From the NCBI RefSeq assembly GCF_041956535.1, contig NW_027192197.1:569829-633828 (forward strand): a stretch of DNA of 64,000 bases. Direction: 5' to 3'. Numbering within the stretch: position 1 is the stretch's first letter; each line of letters begins with the position of its first letter. The notes under the pieces were generated by a model. That model was not told the DNA's origin. It ran no database searches and was given only the letters and a program-made list of their open reading frames with translations. A program made the position numbers and the translations under genes. This document shows, one piece after another, positions 33,949 through 45,523 of the stretch. The stretch comes from Calcarisporiella thermophila CBS 279.70 (lineage: Eukaryota; Calcarisporiellomycota).

Positions 33949-34494
33949 GGCGATGGGATTTAAATTGACGGATTTGCGGGGAGAAGGGTAAGGGTAAGAA
34001 TGCGTAAGAAAAACAAAAACAGTTAACTGACAAAAGTTCAAAAACTTTGCGCTTTTTATTTTGGGGAATCCATATCACATTTTCATTTTGATAATCAATC
34101 ATCTCCAGCGATCTGAGACTGCTATTCCATTAATCTTTTTCAGCCGGGTGACGAGTGAGAAAAAATCTCAGATAATCCTGTGTCAAGAATGCTACCGAAC
34201 ACATCGGTGTGCTTCGCCACACAAAAAAAATCCAAACATTCTTTTACTCACATTGTAACCATTTTGACTCGCTCCAAACTTAGAAAAAAATGCAACAATT
34301 GAGGTGATCTTATTGATAATAAAAACAATGGAAATGTATGAAGAAACCACTCGGAAAAGTTTATATGGCTGAGGCGAAATCTTAACTGCGTGGAAACAAT
34401 GCGGAATATTAAATTCATAGATAATTTCGAGCAAAACCTAAAAAATAAAAACTGACAGCTAGAAGGACAAGGCGCATGAACGAGAGCCTTCGCT
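33949..34494. other. Intergenic region upstream of the PQ-loop gene
   Basis: Lies between two minus-strand genes and should hold the promoter of the PQ-loop gene and the 3' UTR of the TPR/lactamase gene. No gene is supported. Confidence 0.45.
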
Positions 34495-35980
34495 TCAACT
34501 CTCTTCACCCTCATTTCCCTTTTCAACATCTTTCCCTTGGTCGAACGCAAACACCATATCCTCGCCTATGCACCCCTTTTCCCGCTCAATTCCAATAGTC
34601 GACCAGTCGTAGCCATAATCATGCCCGGGCAAAACGACGATCTTGTCATCCAAATCCCCCAACACCTTCTTCAGTGTATGGGCCATCTGCTCTTTTGAGC
34701 CTCCAGGCAAATCTGTGCGACCACAAATTCCTCCTAACAGCACATCTCCAGATATCATTCGGGTCTCGTTAACGAATATCACTTGGCTCCCCGGAGTATG
34801 TCCAGGGGCGTGCATAAATCGGAGGGTGGTAGTTCGTCCAAGCCGAAGCTCCGTGGTGGTGGGAGTGCAGGTTGGAACTAGTCGATGGGCAGGGATAGAG
34901 GGATTTGATGCATGAACGTAGGGAATATCCTCGGGGTGGATGAACGCTTTGATATAAGGAAACTTTTTGAGCAAAACGGCAAGTCCGGAAACTTTAACGG
35001 GGATACTATCATAGGGCGGTGGGGGAGTACCTAATGACCAGAACAGTTTAGCCAACACCTCTCCAAGACTGCGAAATCCAAACACAAAAACGTACCCCCA
35101 ACATGATCGAAATGATAATGCGTTGCTGCACAAGCCACTACTTTCAAGTCCATTTGTTGGATCCATTTCATTATGCCCTCCACATCCCAGCACGCATCTA
35201 TCACAACGCACTCTCGTGATTCAATATCCGCCACTATATATATTAGATTTCTCATCATTTCGGCATATTCAAATATGCGGTTTTGTATTGGGTTGATGGA
35301 ACGATCCACGGCGATATCACGACCTGGAAGTAGCTGGGCAATGAGGAAGCCTTGGGCTGCGTTATCCTTATGGATGAGTGCGCGACCAAGGCGATTCTGG
35401 ATATCTGGGTTATCAGGGTCGAGATCAAGGGCCTTGCGATAGTGCGAAACTGCCTCTTCAACTCGAGAAAGCTGCATCAATGCTTCGGCTCTCCTGAAGT
35501 ATCCCTAATAAAAAAAAATTGAACCGGCTATCAGTGATCCAGGCGTAATAAAAAAGAGTGTAGAATAATTCTACAAACCTTTGCCCACTCTGGTCGAATT
35601 CTGATAACTTGATCCGCATCCTTTTGTGCTTCTTCGTAACATCGCATTGCAAAGTAGCTTGCACTGCGATTCGAGAAGAGTAGCGCACTGAAATCACTCT
35701 GCTGCATCCCCGGTAGCACCTGGACAACCCCTAACGCTCGAGTGTACTCGGCAACGGCATCTTTATAATTCCGCTTTTGGAAAAACTCGTTTGCACGCGC
35801 AGTGAGGCGATACGAGCGTTCATCAGGTGCTTCAGGTCGAAAAGGATCGAGGAGAGCACCGGAAGTTTGTGACGAATTAGAGTGTGAATGTGGTCGTGAA
35901 TTTGGAGAGGAGGGTGAGGGTGCGTCGGAGGATGTGAGAGATGGGGAGAGTGTTGTCGTTGTTTCTTGAGATGGCCGCAT
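34495..35980 (-). CDS. TPR / metallo-beta-lactamase fusion (glyoxalase II-like hydrolase)
   Basis: Exons (minus) 35980-35579, 35504-35096 and 35030-34495 give 448 aa. After a Ser/Pro-rich start come about three TPR repeats at 50-180 (FFQKRNYKDAVAEYTRAL, FSNRSASYFAMRCYEEAQKD, AEALMQLSRVEEAVSHYRKA). The C-terminal half is a metallo-beta-lactamase fold with the zinc motif THYHFDHVGG, then APGHTPGSQ, MISGDVLLGGICGRTDLPGG and LPGHDYG. That set is typical of hydroxyacylglutathione-hydrolase/ETHE1-like thioester hydrolases. The TPR part suggests docking to a chaperone or a complex, like other co-chaperone TPRs. Substrate is unknown. The only in-frame ATG before the TPRs is at 35980; upstream open sequence lacks one. 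Confidence 0.88.
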
Positions 35981-36288
35981 CCCTCTAGCGTCTAAAGGAT
36001 ACTTAGAAATCGGATAAAGACTGCACTTGAAATGGGGTTGATTTGTGTGAAGATTGCTGTTTAGATCGGTGATGGACACCCCCAAGTATTATAACAGTGT
36101 CTTGTCAAAAAAAATTCAGGTTTCTTGTTGTGTCACCCTGAAAGGGTGGCTTTGGATGAAAAGTGGATATAGAATTTCGAGGCAAAATTATCCACGAAAA
36201 ATCACGTCAAAGATAAATGAAAATTGAGTCACTCTAGAGCATAATTTAATTAGAAGACACATTGCAAAAGGAACATGCGGAACATATT
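35981..36288. other. Spacer upstream of the TPR/lactamase gene
   Basis: About 300 bp between two minus-strand genes; no gene seen. Likely holds the promoter of the TPR/lactamase gene. Confidence 0.4.
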
Positions 36289-37212
36289 CTAGAGTTCGGC
36301 ACGAAGTGTTTCATCTGACGAGACTGGGAGCTCCCCAGAATCCTCAATAACAACGTCTTCCAACGGGCGATCGCGGAAATCTGTCTTGGTGTTTTCGATC
36401 GCATAAACAACGTCCATGCCTTTGTAAAAACAATAAGTCTAGTCAGGAGCCTACGCGATTCTACTCAAAGTGTAGTGGGAGTATACCTTCAATTACTTTG
36501 CCAAAAACAACGTGTCTTCCATCCAACCAATTGGTTTGTACGGTCGTGATGAAAAACTGAGAACCATTCGTATCCTTGCCTGCGTTCGCCATCGACAAAA
36601 TACCCGGGCCGGTGTGACGAAGCTTGAAGTTTTCATCTTCAAAGCGTTCACCATAAATGGATTTGCCGCCTGTACCATCGCCATTTGTGAAATCACCGCC
36701 TTGAATCATAAATTCTTTAATGACGCGATGGAACTTCGAGCCTTTGTAGCCATAACCTTTCTGTTATATTAGAGCATATTAATGACAAGAAGGCAATGCA
36801 GGCAAACATCATCATACAATACCTCTCCAGTAGCTAGCGCACGGAAGTTTTCGGCTAAATTGGGCGAGATTTCAATTTAAATTCATATAATAGCAAAATT
36901 CCTTAACTTACTTGTTTTCGGAACAGTCTATAATAAAAAAATAATAATTTAATTTCAAAACCCCATTTCACGCCAGAATGAATCACTATTTTACCTTTCC
37001 GAACAAGCCTACTACAATACGGCCCAATTTCTTGTCACCTTGCTTCATGTCAAAGTAGACTAAAGTAAGAGATTAGCATCGAAGCCCATCTAAATCTTAT
37101 GTTCCTGCATACCTTTGTTGGTGATGATGGGACCTTTAGCAGCCTCGGCAGTGAAGAAAGAGAGAAGGAAGAAAATGGCCACCATGGCCACGACGAACTT
37201 TCCGCGAGTCAT
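36289..37212 (-). CDS. Secretory-pathway cyclophilin (peptidyl-prolyl isomerase, CypB type)
   Basis: Six exons (minus): 37212-37113, 37059-36995, 36927-36912, 36854-36823, 36760-36487 and 36419-36289, giving 205 aa. A signal peptide ([20 protein letters not shown] then TAEA) precedes a full cyclophilin domain, so it should act on prolyl bonds of folding proteins in the ER lumen. Conserved parts include [28 protein letters not shown] with the catalytic Arg, [19 protein letters not shown], and [12 protein letters not shown] with the cyclosporin-contacting Trp. Exon 3 is only 16 nt and exon 4 is 32 nt. The C-terminus is RAEL, which resembles but is not a standard HDEL/KDEL retrieval signal. Confidence 0.95.
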
Positions 37213-37889
37213 TCTGGTTATTTTTAATGAATGAAAAGTGGAAAGGTAGAATCTCGGAGAGAAATAATTTTCAAGGGAAACCGACCGCTTCGATTCGCCC
37301 ACGTCAACACATCAACTTAGCCAGAAATGTGACCTATTCGAGAACTTTTCGAAAATTTCATATAATTTATAAAATTGCACTTTTTAATATCTTTTCTCAG
37401 AATATACTCAATGATATACACAGACAAGTATCTTCATATTTGAGTGGTGTCCTCTAGCAAAAAACCATCAACAGAATCTCTGGGCTGCGCTATTTTTCAT
37501 GCTCTTCAAACAGTCTTCAATATTGGAGTGCAGCTGCGTTGAGAAAATGTCAAGCCAAGGTTATCTTGGTGAAATAATTTTTCTTGAAAGCAAGTTCGCC
37601 AACATGTTGTTGAATATCTGACTTAGTAACTAGATACTAGAATGATTTCCTTTGACTACAAAATTTTATGTTAATGAAAATGAAAAGTTTATTATATTAT
37701 GTCAGATTTTCGGTCCTGTTGTGCACTTTGGAGATACTGCATACATTTCAATTACCTCTTATCTTATAACAGGCTCCTTATTTCTGATCCATCTATACAT
37801 ACTTGTGTTTTATTCTTCAAATCTACTAAGCTAACTATAGGTTTCGAAATGAAATTTTCGCTATCTTGTTACTATCGAGATTTGTTCTT
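37213..37889. other. Intergenic spacer
   Basis: About 680 bp between two minus-strand genes, AT-rich, no gene seen. It should contain the cyclophilin promoter and the NDUFA4 3' UTR. Confidence 0.45.
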
Positions 37890-38323
37890 TCAAGATTGTT
37901 TTTCAACATCGACTGGAAGTCCCTTGCGAGCTTCAAAGAAGCTCTTGTTAATCGTGAGCAGCTAGATGCATTCAAATAGCAAATTTTAATATGCTATAAT
38001 TCGCCTGAACAATAAAAGGCATACCTTAGTGTTTTCATGATCTTTCACAGCGTTCCACGGACGGGGATTGGATCGCTTGTTGAGAATAACATCGGGATGA
38101 TTCAAATAGTAACCCATAAAGCTGTACGCAGTTAATATCAGTATGTAAATCTTTCATATGGTTTCTAAACTCACCCAATACCACCGCTAATTCCAGCGCC
38201 AACAATAACGAAAAGTGGTGCAAGCTATACAATATTATATATGATTGAAGGGTGAGAATTGAAATTAAAGTAGATGTAAGAACTTACTGCTTTATTCTTT
38301 CCAATGAATTGCCAAAATGCCAT
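37890..38323 (-). CDS. NDUFA4: NDUFA4/MLRQ-family respiratory-chain subunit
   Basis: Exons (minus) 38323-38288, 38224-38175, 38121-38025 and 37961-37890 give 84 aa, the usual family size. It is a small single-span inner-mitochondrial-membrane protein: MAFWQFIGKNKALAPLFVIV leads into a Gly-rich transmembrane segment (GAGISGGIGFMGYYL). It continues with the conserved NHPDVILNKRSNPRPWN. Long assigned to complex I, it is now regarded as a cytochrome c oxidase-associated subunit in animals. The gene lies 204 bp from the divergent eS30 gene. Confidence 0.9.
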
Positions 38324-38527
38324 AGTGTAGCCTTCACAGTTGGGTAGAGATGAGAAACTTGATTTTTGCGGATGAATTAAAATATTAAAGTAGGTGGGAA
38401 TGGTTTTCATCTATCTATTTTTGGAGTCTGATATTCTTCTGAAACCATATGTTTGAAATCCACAATCTGGTCAGGGAATTGTGCTTTCCCTCCTTTTCAT
38501 ATCAAAGAACACTTCCATCCATCCATC
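38324..38527. promoter_or_regulatory. 204-bp divergent promoter (NDUFA4 / eS30)
   Basis: Short region between the start codons of a respiratory subunit and a ribosomal protein, with CT-rich and CCATC repeats (ATCCATCCATCATGG) directly at the eS30 start. Which elements drive which gene cannot be told. Confidence 0.45.
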
Positions 38528-39025
38528 ATGGTGAGTTATCTTAATTCATCCATCCGGCAGCATATATGTGGAAGAATATGTCTCTACTCTATGCCGTGAA
38601 GCAGATTTTGGATGAATTTTACAGTTAGAGTGACATCTTTTCTACATCGCTCCATGATCTAAGATCAAGGATAGATCTATCCAATAATCAGCGCTAATAT
38701 TTGAAAAGTTTTCCTTCAATTGCAAGATCTGGCCACTTATTCACTGTTTATATTGATCACATATAGGGTAAAGTCCACGGTTCTCTTGCGCGTGCTGGTA
38801 AGGTCAAATCCCAGACTCCCAAGGTCGAGAAGCAAGAAAAACAGAAGAAGCCTACTGGACGTGCTAAGAAGCGCATCCAATACAACCGTAGATTTGTCAA
38901 CGTGACGAACATGGTCGGTGGCAAGCGCAGAGTAAGTTTTCCAATACTTTTTACGCCTGGCAGACGATGAAATTGAACTCAACATTTTGTCGTATTGATA
39001 GATGAACCCTGCCCCCACCAAATAA
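38528..39025 (+). CDS. RPS30: Ribosomal protein eS30
   Basis: Exons 38528-38530, 38767-38931 and 39002-39025 give 63 aa. The first coding exon is only the ATG; a 236-nt intron follows, and the second exon starts [20 protein letters not shown]. It continues with [18 protein letters not shown], and the short last exon encodes MNPAPTK. eS30 belongs to the 40S subunit. The ubiquitin-like FUBI fusion of animals is absent, as in yeasts. A start-codon-only exon is common in fungal ribosomal-protein genes and lets intron signals control expression. Confidence 0.95.
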
Positions 39026-40195
39026 TTCAGTACTCTGCGATTCTCTGTTATTCTCTGTTTTACTTTTCCACGCATTTTCTTTGATTATTATTATGAAGAA
39101 GAAAATACTTGTGCGAACCTCCGAATATGTTCCCCACTGTAAATTAAGAATATGAATAGATTATGTTCTTTCATGAGGGATCGCTGCTTTAAGTGTAGTG
39201 CTATTTTGCACTGATCTAAATTTTAAAAGGCAATTACGAATAGTTGCCCGTGTGAAAGACAATCGATAGCTTCAATGAATAATCTTACAGACGTTAGATT
39301 GACAATGCCGAGATTTATCATACAATTGCAATAGCTGTTATCTATTAAACTCATATTCCACTCCGTCCAATGCCGAGGCAATGCGTGCTGTGTACTTGCA
39401 TCAGTAGAAATCGAGATGATTTCTTCGTGTATCTACTGCCGAAAGGTTTGTAGCTATATATAGGTGTTTTGGAAGCAACTGAACTTTCGGTAGCTCTATG
39501 TCTACGGTAAACTTAGCAAATATCAAAGGTTGAGCGAACCCAAATATCATAGGGCCACTTGGTGAAGTGATCAAAATGTAAATTGTACTCGTCACTGCTT
39601 TTACTCTCCAAATTGTCTAGTGTTGATTTTGCAATATTACACGATTTAATATGTATAGGTAGTAAAATAATACTATGATTAATAAACTAGGCCATAATAA
39701 TTAGAGAGAAAGTTTCCATGAAAAAAAAAAAGCAGTATCGTACTGGTCGGCTAGTAAAGGATATGTTTGAGAAAGGTGTATTGAAAGGATCAGGATATTT
39801 GGGGATTCAAGAGTACTCGTACATTTATGTTAAATGAATTTGATAGTAACGATAGGTGGCTGAAGCGGGGTATATTCCTCGCGTAACATAGCCTATATTA
39901 CAAAGGAATTCTGTTTGATCGAGTGTAGAGATTCCGGTCAACTTCCCCTGAGAGATCTCACGATTCTTTTCACGATCTTTTTTACATTGTTCTATTATTC
40001 ATCCAATGTCCTGCCAATTTTTCGAAGATTAACGGAAATTAGTTTTGATTTCGATCCTACTATTATTTTATTTTTCTCTTCACTTTATTACATTGAGCGC
40101 GATTGGAAATTTTTCCTAGTATTATCAACCGCAAGGGGTAAGGGAAGCGGAAGCGACAAAAGCGCATCTTTCAATAGTATAATCTACAACTGGCG
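39026..40195. promoter_or_regulatory. Upst. region of the Rictor gene, no gene seen
   Basis: About 1.17 kb, AT-rich, without protein-like frames. It should contain the eS30 3' UTR and the Rictor promoter. Confidence 0.45.
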
Positions 40196-43100
40196 ATGGA
40201 GAGAGATGGCACTGTCCAAACACCCGATGAGAACAATCCTTTTCTCTTCCACTCGCCACGATCTTTAAACCCGGAGGAGGTTAAAATGCAGGTAATCACC
40301 TTCATCCGTTGCCTTATTCTTTTGAAAAAAAAAACAAGTTACTACGTTCGCTATCTTTGTAGCTCGAACAAGCCCTCCAAAGGTTGCAAATCGAAGAAAA
40401 GATCAAGGAGGGCGCTGAAAATATGCTTCAGGTAATTTTTTTTCCATCCTTGGAAATTATATGTCAGGATCGGTTATATTTCCGAATTGTTAAAATGGGC
40501 GATGGTAGATTTACGAGAATCAGGAAGAGAAGAAACATCTGAAGCGTAAGGTGGAGACCCAGCTGGAGAATGCCACGCGTAACATCGATCGATTAACTAG
40601 GATCGTTGAAAAATTCAGAAACATCTCCGGTATGGTTAAAATAATGTTCATAAAATAAGTCATATTATTTAGAGATTTTTTTTTTGTGTGTAGGAGGTGT
40701 CTCTGATACAAGTAGCGCTTTACCGAATGGTCCGGTACCTCTTTCATCACTAAGCTGGTCAGGTGCTAATTCCGGCAGTAGTCGCAGAGCACGAGCACCG
40801 GCCCCTGCGCCATCCGACGCCTCAATTCTGCAGGCGGATGGTAACTATTCCTACTCTCTCTAGACGAGTTCTCTGCTTGAGTTTCTAATAATGATTTCTT
40901 TAGACACAAGAACGATTAAAGAACGAATATCTGATATTCTTAATCAGCTCCGCGCGGCCAATGAGCCAGCTTCCACGCGTGTCGAGCAGCTTCAACTGCT
41001 CGTCCGAATATTGTCAACCGTAACCACAATATCTGAGCACTATTCCGTCGAAGAACTCATTATCGGGTATGGAGTTATGGATGTTAAGGGTGGGTAGCCA
41101 ATACTAACCCTGTTCCTGTCATAAAGCCTACGAATATGCTTGTGCGATCCTATCAAGGAGGTGCGTGCGCTTGCATACAATTCATTAAGGCACCTGATCA
41201 GCGATGTGGAGACCATCAAGCTTATACTCAGCTACAACGTCGATTTGTTTATCATTAGGTAATTGCCGAGCACCACCGTTTAGTGTTATCATTTCGCTTT
41301 GTGATTTGCGAAGACGAATATTGATGGGATTTTCCTCCCCCTATAGATCACTGGGTCGAGGCTCGAGTGCTGAGCCGGAGCGCGACTATGCATTGAAGCT
41401 CGTACGGCAAATAATGGATACACCTCATGGTGTGGACCTGATCTCGGAAGGAGTTGTGCGTGCAATCACAGCCATTGCCGAGCAATTGGAGGACAAACTG
41501 ATGCCAATCTGCTTGGAGACGTTGGCCGAGTTGGGTATGAATGAACCATTTCAGGACTTCCATGTAGCAAGGTGGATTCATCCGGCTATTTGTTAGCTGT
41601 TCACAATATCAGCCTGGTCGTCAAAGGGGGCGGAATGCGTGCTCTTCTGCATGCACTAGTGGATGGTCCACGCGAGTTGGCAGATACTCTCCCCATTACA
41701 CTCTTGTATATCCTAGATGCTCCCGCAACACGGTGTTATGTGCGATCGGGCGTGGATCTCGAGGTATGCATACTTGAATAGCGATGGTCTCAAAGCTGCC
41801 ATCAAGACTTACGGGTGCGTCAATAGATTGCTGTTTCTGGATTCACAGATGCCTACACTCGCGGTCCCAACTATGAGAAGCGTCTTCAGCGCAGTGCGCA
41901 AGTTGTGCTTTCGCTTCTAAAGCACTGGACGGGTATCATTTACCTGTGTGCAGATGGCAAGAAATCTATAAAGAGCATGGTTGAGAGTCTACGGTTCTCC
42001 CATGAAGAAATTCAGGTACGCAGGCTCTGTTTTTTTTTTTTTTAGAAATGTGAGAGATTTTGTGTTAACGAGGGTGGGGATGTAGAAAATTCTGCTAGGG
42101 ATGTTTTTTGATATATTTCGTATACGGACGCCGCCAGAATATGATCTGTTTTTGGCTGGGCGAAGGCATTCGGGTACGTATTTCTTTTCGCCTCATCCAA
42201 AATCCACCCTTCAATCATTTCCCTGACATTTGCACGAATGCGTCGCTCACCCTATATTATCCCCATGTATAGTGTATGTGGGAAGAATGGTTCATGAGGA
42301 CAATTCCGAGGAACAGGATCCAGAGGATGCTGAATTGCTTCGATTCAAGGATCGGCTCAACTTACTCGATGCACACCTGAGCATTTTGTTGATTGTATTT
42401 ATTGAAGCGGGATTGCTGGAGGTACCGACCCGCTGATCTGTGTCTGTAAATTTCAAGCAGGTTTATTCTCCTCCTTTTCTCAAAACATAGGCTCTCATCT
42501 CGCTCATCGAGGGCAATGACGTATTTATTCGAAGAAAAGCTACCCTGCTCATTGGAGAAATATTGCAGCTATGTACACGGCTGCTGCCGGCCTCGTGGGC
42601 AACAAAGATTCAGGTATTACATTTGCTTCATGACATCGGATCAATTCCCTTCTGGATAGGCTAATCTATCGGCTTGTTCTAGTCTTTGCCGAGGTTGTTC
42701 GAACTGGCTGCCAAGTTTGAGGATGAGGCAGTGCGCCACTCGGCCACGGCTGCGCTTAATCATATAGATCGGTTGATCCGCCTACGGAATCGCACTATGG
42801 TTGAAGATGAAGACGATCGAAGTGAAAGGTAACTGCTTTTCCTGAAGCCCGATAGGACGGATCTTGACGTTGCAAGGATTGATTTTGGCTGCAGACCCTT
42901 TGGCAAGAAACGAGAGCGTAACAAGCGTCAGGTTGAACAGGTCAAAGTGCGGATGGGGATACAGATTGATGACTTGCACTTTAGAAATTTACTTATGGAT
43001 ACCCAGGTAGAGTTTGATTTCTGCGCCGTTCCTCTAATCTCTTCGCATTCTCAACATCGTCTTCTTAATCCTCCTCTGCCTTCCCCTTCCCCTCTTTCCT

Positions 43101-45523
43101 CCCTTGACAGGTGCTTAACACCAAAGATTATACAAAGTGGAATTGGGATAATATACTTGAACTGCTTCATGGCCCGCTGTTGAATCCCCGCCGTTTAGAA
43201 GACACTATCAAGAGCACCTTTATGAAGCGGCTAATCGGTTTTTACCAACCTTATTCTCGCCGCTTTTCCGAGATTCGTGCCACCAAGGTATGGACTCTGC
43301 CTCGTGCTTTTCGGCGAGTGGTTTGAAAGGAAAGTTGAATTTTTAATGGTTCCGCAGGGAAATAAGCGGTACGTGAAGATCGGATGTGCTCTCTTGACCA
43401 CGCTTCTTGCCAGTGCCGATGGCACTCGCTACCTGGCGGAGAACAAGCTTCTGCAAGACATTGCCGACTGTCTAACCGAGCTTGATCCTCTGAGTGCCAG
43501 CGAAGAGCCACTCTTCTCTAGAGAACGTATGGCCAACACGCTCACCTCGGCCTATTTTACCTTCCTTGGCACTCTCTCCAAGTTCCAGGAGGGGATGCGC
43601 ATCATGGAGCGCTTCAAAATCTTCAACCAGCTGTACCGGCTCTCGGAGTCGCGCAGCCGTGAAGACCTGATTAAGGCCATGGTGGTGAACTTCGACTATT
43701 CCATGCATGGCCATCCCAGAATCATCCTTGCCAAGATCATGACCTCCAGCTACAAACACATCCGCCTCTTTGCGACCCAGCATCTGGGCCGGGTTTTGCG
43801 GGAGTCGCCCACCAAAATCAACGACTGGGCGGTTCCCCTGCTCATCACGCAGCTGTATGATCCCAATGCGGAGGTGGCCCGGATGGCGGTGACCGTGCTC
43901 GACGAGGCGTGCAATTACCAGGAGAATCTGGACTTGCTGGTGCAGCTGCGCCCAAGTCTCGACCATTTGGGGGAGGCGGGGAAACCGCTGCTGCTTCGAT
44001 TCCTCTCCACATCGACCGGGTTCCGGTACCTGAACGAGCTCGATTACATAGGAGGCGAGATGGACGACTGGTTCTACGGGAGGAACCTGCACTATGTGAC
44101 GCAGCTAGAAATCTCGCTCATGCGGGCCATGATCAATACCCCGGAGCGGAAGAAGCCGAGTGTGTTTGAGGAGCGGATCGATGATGAGGTGGACTTTGAG
44201 AAACTGTATGTATTTTATATTTTTTTTTTGGTTTCCAAAAAAGGGGCTTCGGTGTCCTTTACTAGAGAATTACTCATTCTTTTTCTTTCACGCTGTGACA
44301 GACAACCCGGTGATGGGATCACTCCCCCGCATTTTTACGGGGAGCTCACTAAGACTGCAGAGGGGTGTCAGCTTCTGCGCGAAAAGGGACATTTCCACGT
44401 CTTTGCCGAGTATATCCGCGAGTGGGGCATGGAGAGCCAGGACATGGAGGCGGTACAAAAGTTGAAATCCATCCTCTGGGCGGTGGTAATTATATGAATT
44501 GCGTGAGAGGGTTTGGCATATATTCGTTAGGAGCTGACCACGCTTTTATTTTTGCTTTCGGGGGGCTGGGTCTCTTGTAGGGGAATATAGGGTCGACGAA
44601 GGATGGCTTGCCTTTCCTAGAGGAGGAAGATGTAATCCGATCCATTGTGGAGATCGCCGAAAAGAGCGAGGTTTTATCGCTTAAAGGGTATGCGGTCATC
44701 CGACCTCAGAGCCACTTTCTAGTGAACTCAGCAGGCTGGGGGATAACCTCTCATTCTTTCTCCCTCTTTTTTCCTTTATAGAACCTGCTTTTACGTCCTT
44801 GGCCTCATCTCCAAGACCCAACAAGGCATCGATCTCCTCGAGGAATTTGGGTGGGACTGTGTCACGTCTCCTACCACACGTCGGCCTCCGCCTGGACTTT
44901 GCGTGCCCGCCGAGTTAAGCTCTTTTCTCTCCATCTCAGAGTGGGCCTATGCCGGGGAGCTTGCGCCGCAGCCCCAGACCCTTTATCTCCACTGGGCTGG
45001 CAAGTCGGAGATCGACACACGCATTCTCAAGGCCATTGGGGATCTGAGCAACCACATTTTGGCCAGCGCGGCAAGTCGCACGCTTGTGCGATTAAAGCAG
45101 CAGATCCCTGAGGCGTTCAGGAGCGCGGGGCTCTACCGGGCCACGCTTGAAATGCTCTCGTCCTACCGGTATCGATTTGGGGTTCGGAAATTCGCGCTGG
45201 AACTGTTTGATGAGGCGAGCATCATGAACGAGTGTGGAGGAGACATGATGCTCGCCAAGGACGCCGACGCAGACCACGGTGGGGCCCTATCGACTGCTGT
45301 CAACGGGGGCGCGGTGCGGGCGGGCCAGGGAGCGGAGCTTGGGGGGGAGCTTATGCTTGAGTTCCCATCCTATTTTGCGGCCGAGGACATTCAAAGCGAG
45401 AGCTACCAGGAGCGGGGGGTCGTTGCGGGCGGAGTGGCGGACGGGATCGATACCGGTGAGATCCCGAGAGCGGTGGTCCTAGAGCCAGGGATAGTGGTGC
45501 GAGGATTTGATGTAGCAAGCTAA
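40196..45523 (+). CDS. RICTOR: TORC2 subunit Rictor (S. pombe Ste20 / yeast Avo3 homologue)
   Basis: Nineteen exons: 40196-40291, 40363-40431, 40509-40629, 40694-40840, 40904-41066, 41127-41258, 41347-41534, 41597-41763, 41827-42015, 42086-42173, 42273-42421, 42491-42613, 42683-42828, 42895-43006, 43111-43287, 43358-44205, 44302-44485, 44581-44687 and 44782-45523. The product is 1315 aa, near S. pombe Ste20 (1309). Rictor is a scaffold of TOR complex 2, controlling AGC kinases, actin and sphingolipid homeostasis. An HR1/REM-like coiled coil lies at about 33-95 (EKIKEGAENMLQIYENQEEK). The HEAT-repeat core has EVRALAYNSLRHLI, KGGGMRALLHALVDGP, SRKATLLIGE-type blocks, DMFFD and FYQPYSRRF. The middle block, one 848-nt exon, contains RYVKIGCALLTTLLASADGT and MRIMERFKIFNQLY; the C-terminal domain has SLKGTCFYVLGLISKT. 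The last about 100 residues are Gly/Ala-rich and poorly conserved-looking. Confidence 0.94.

Noticed and set aside
41535-41848. A chain of 32-41 nt introns or a frameshift in Rictor
   Set aside because: Two ordinary introns (41535-41596 and 41764-41826) give AVHNISLVVKGGGMRALL and IAVSGFTDAY, which fit the family and keep frame.
43472-44092. 206-codon minus-strand frame
   Set aside because: Antisense to the GC-rich Rictor exon; His/Gln/Arg-rich shadow composition.
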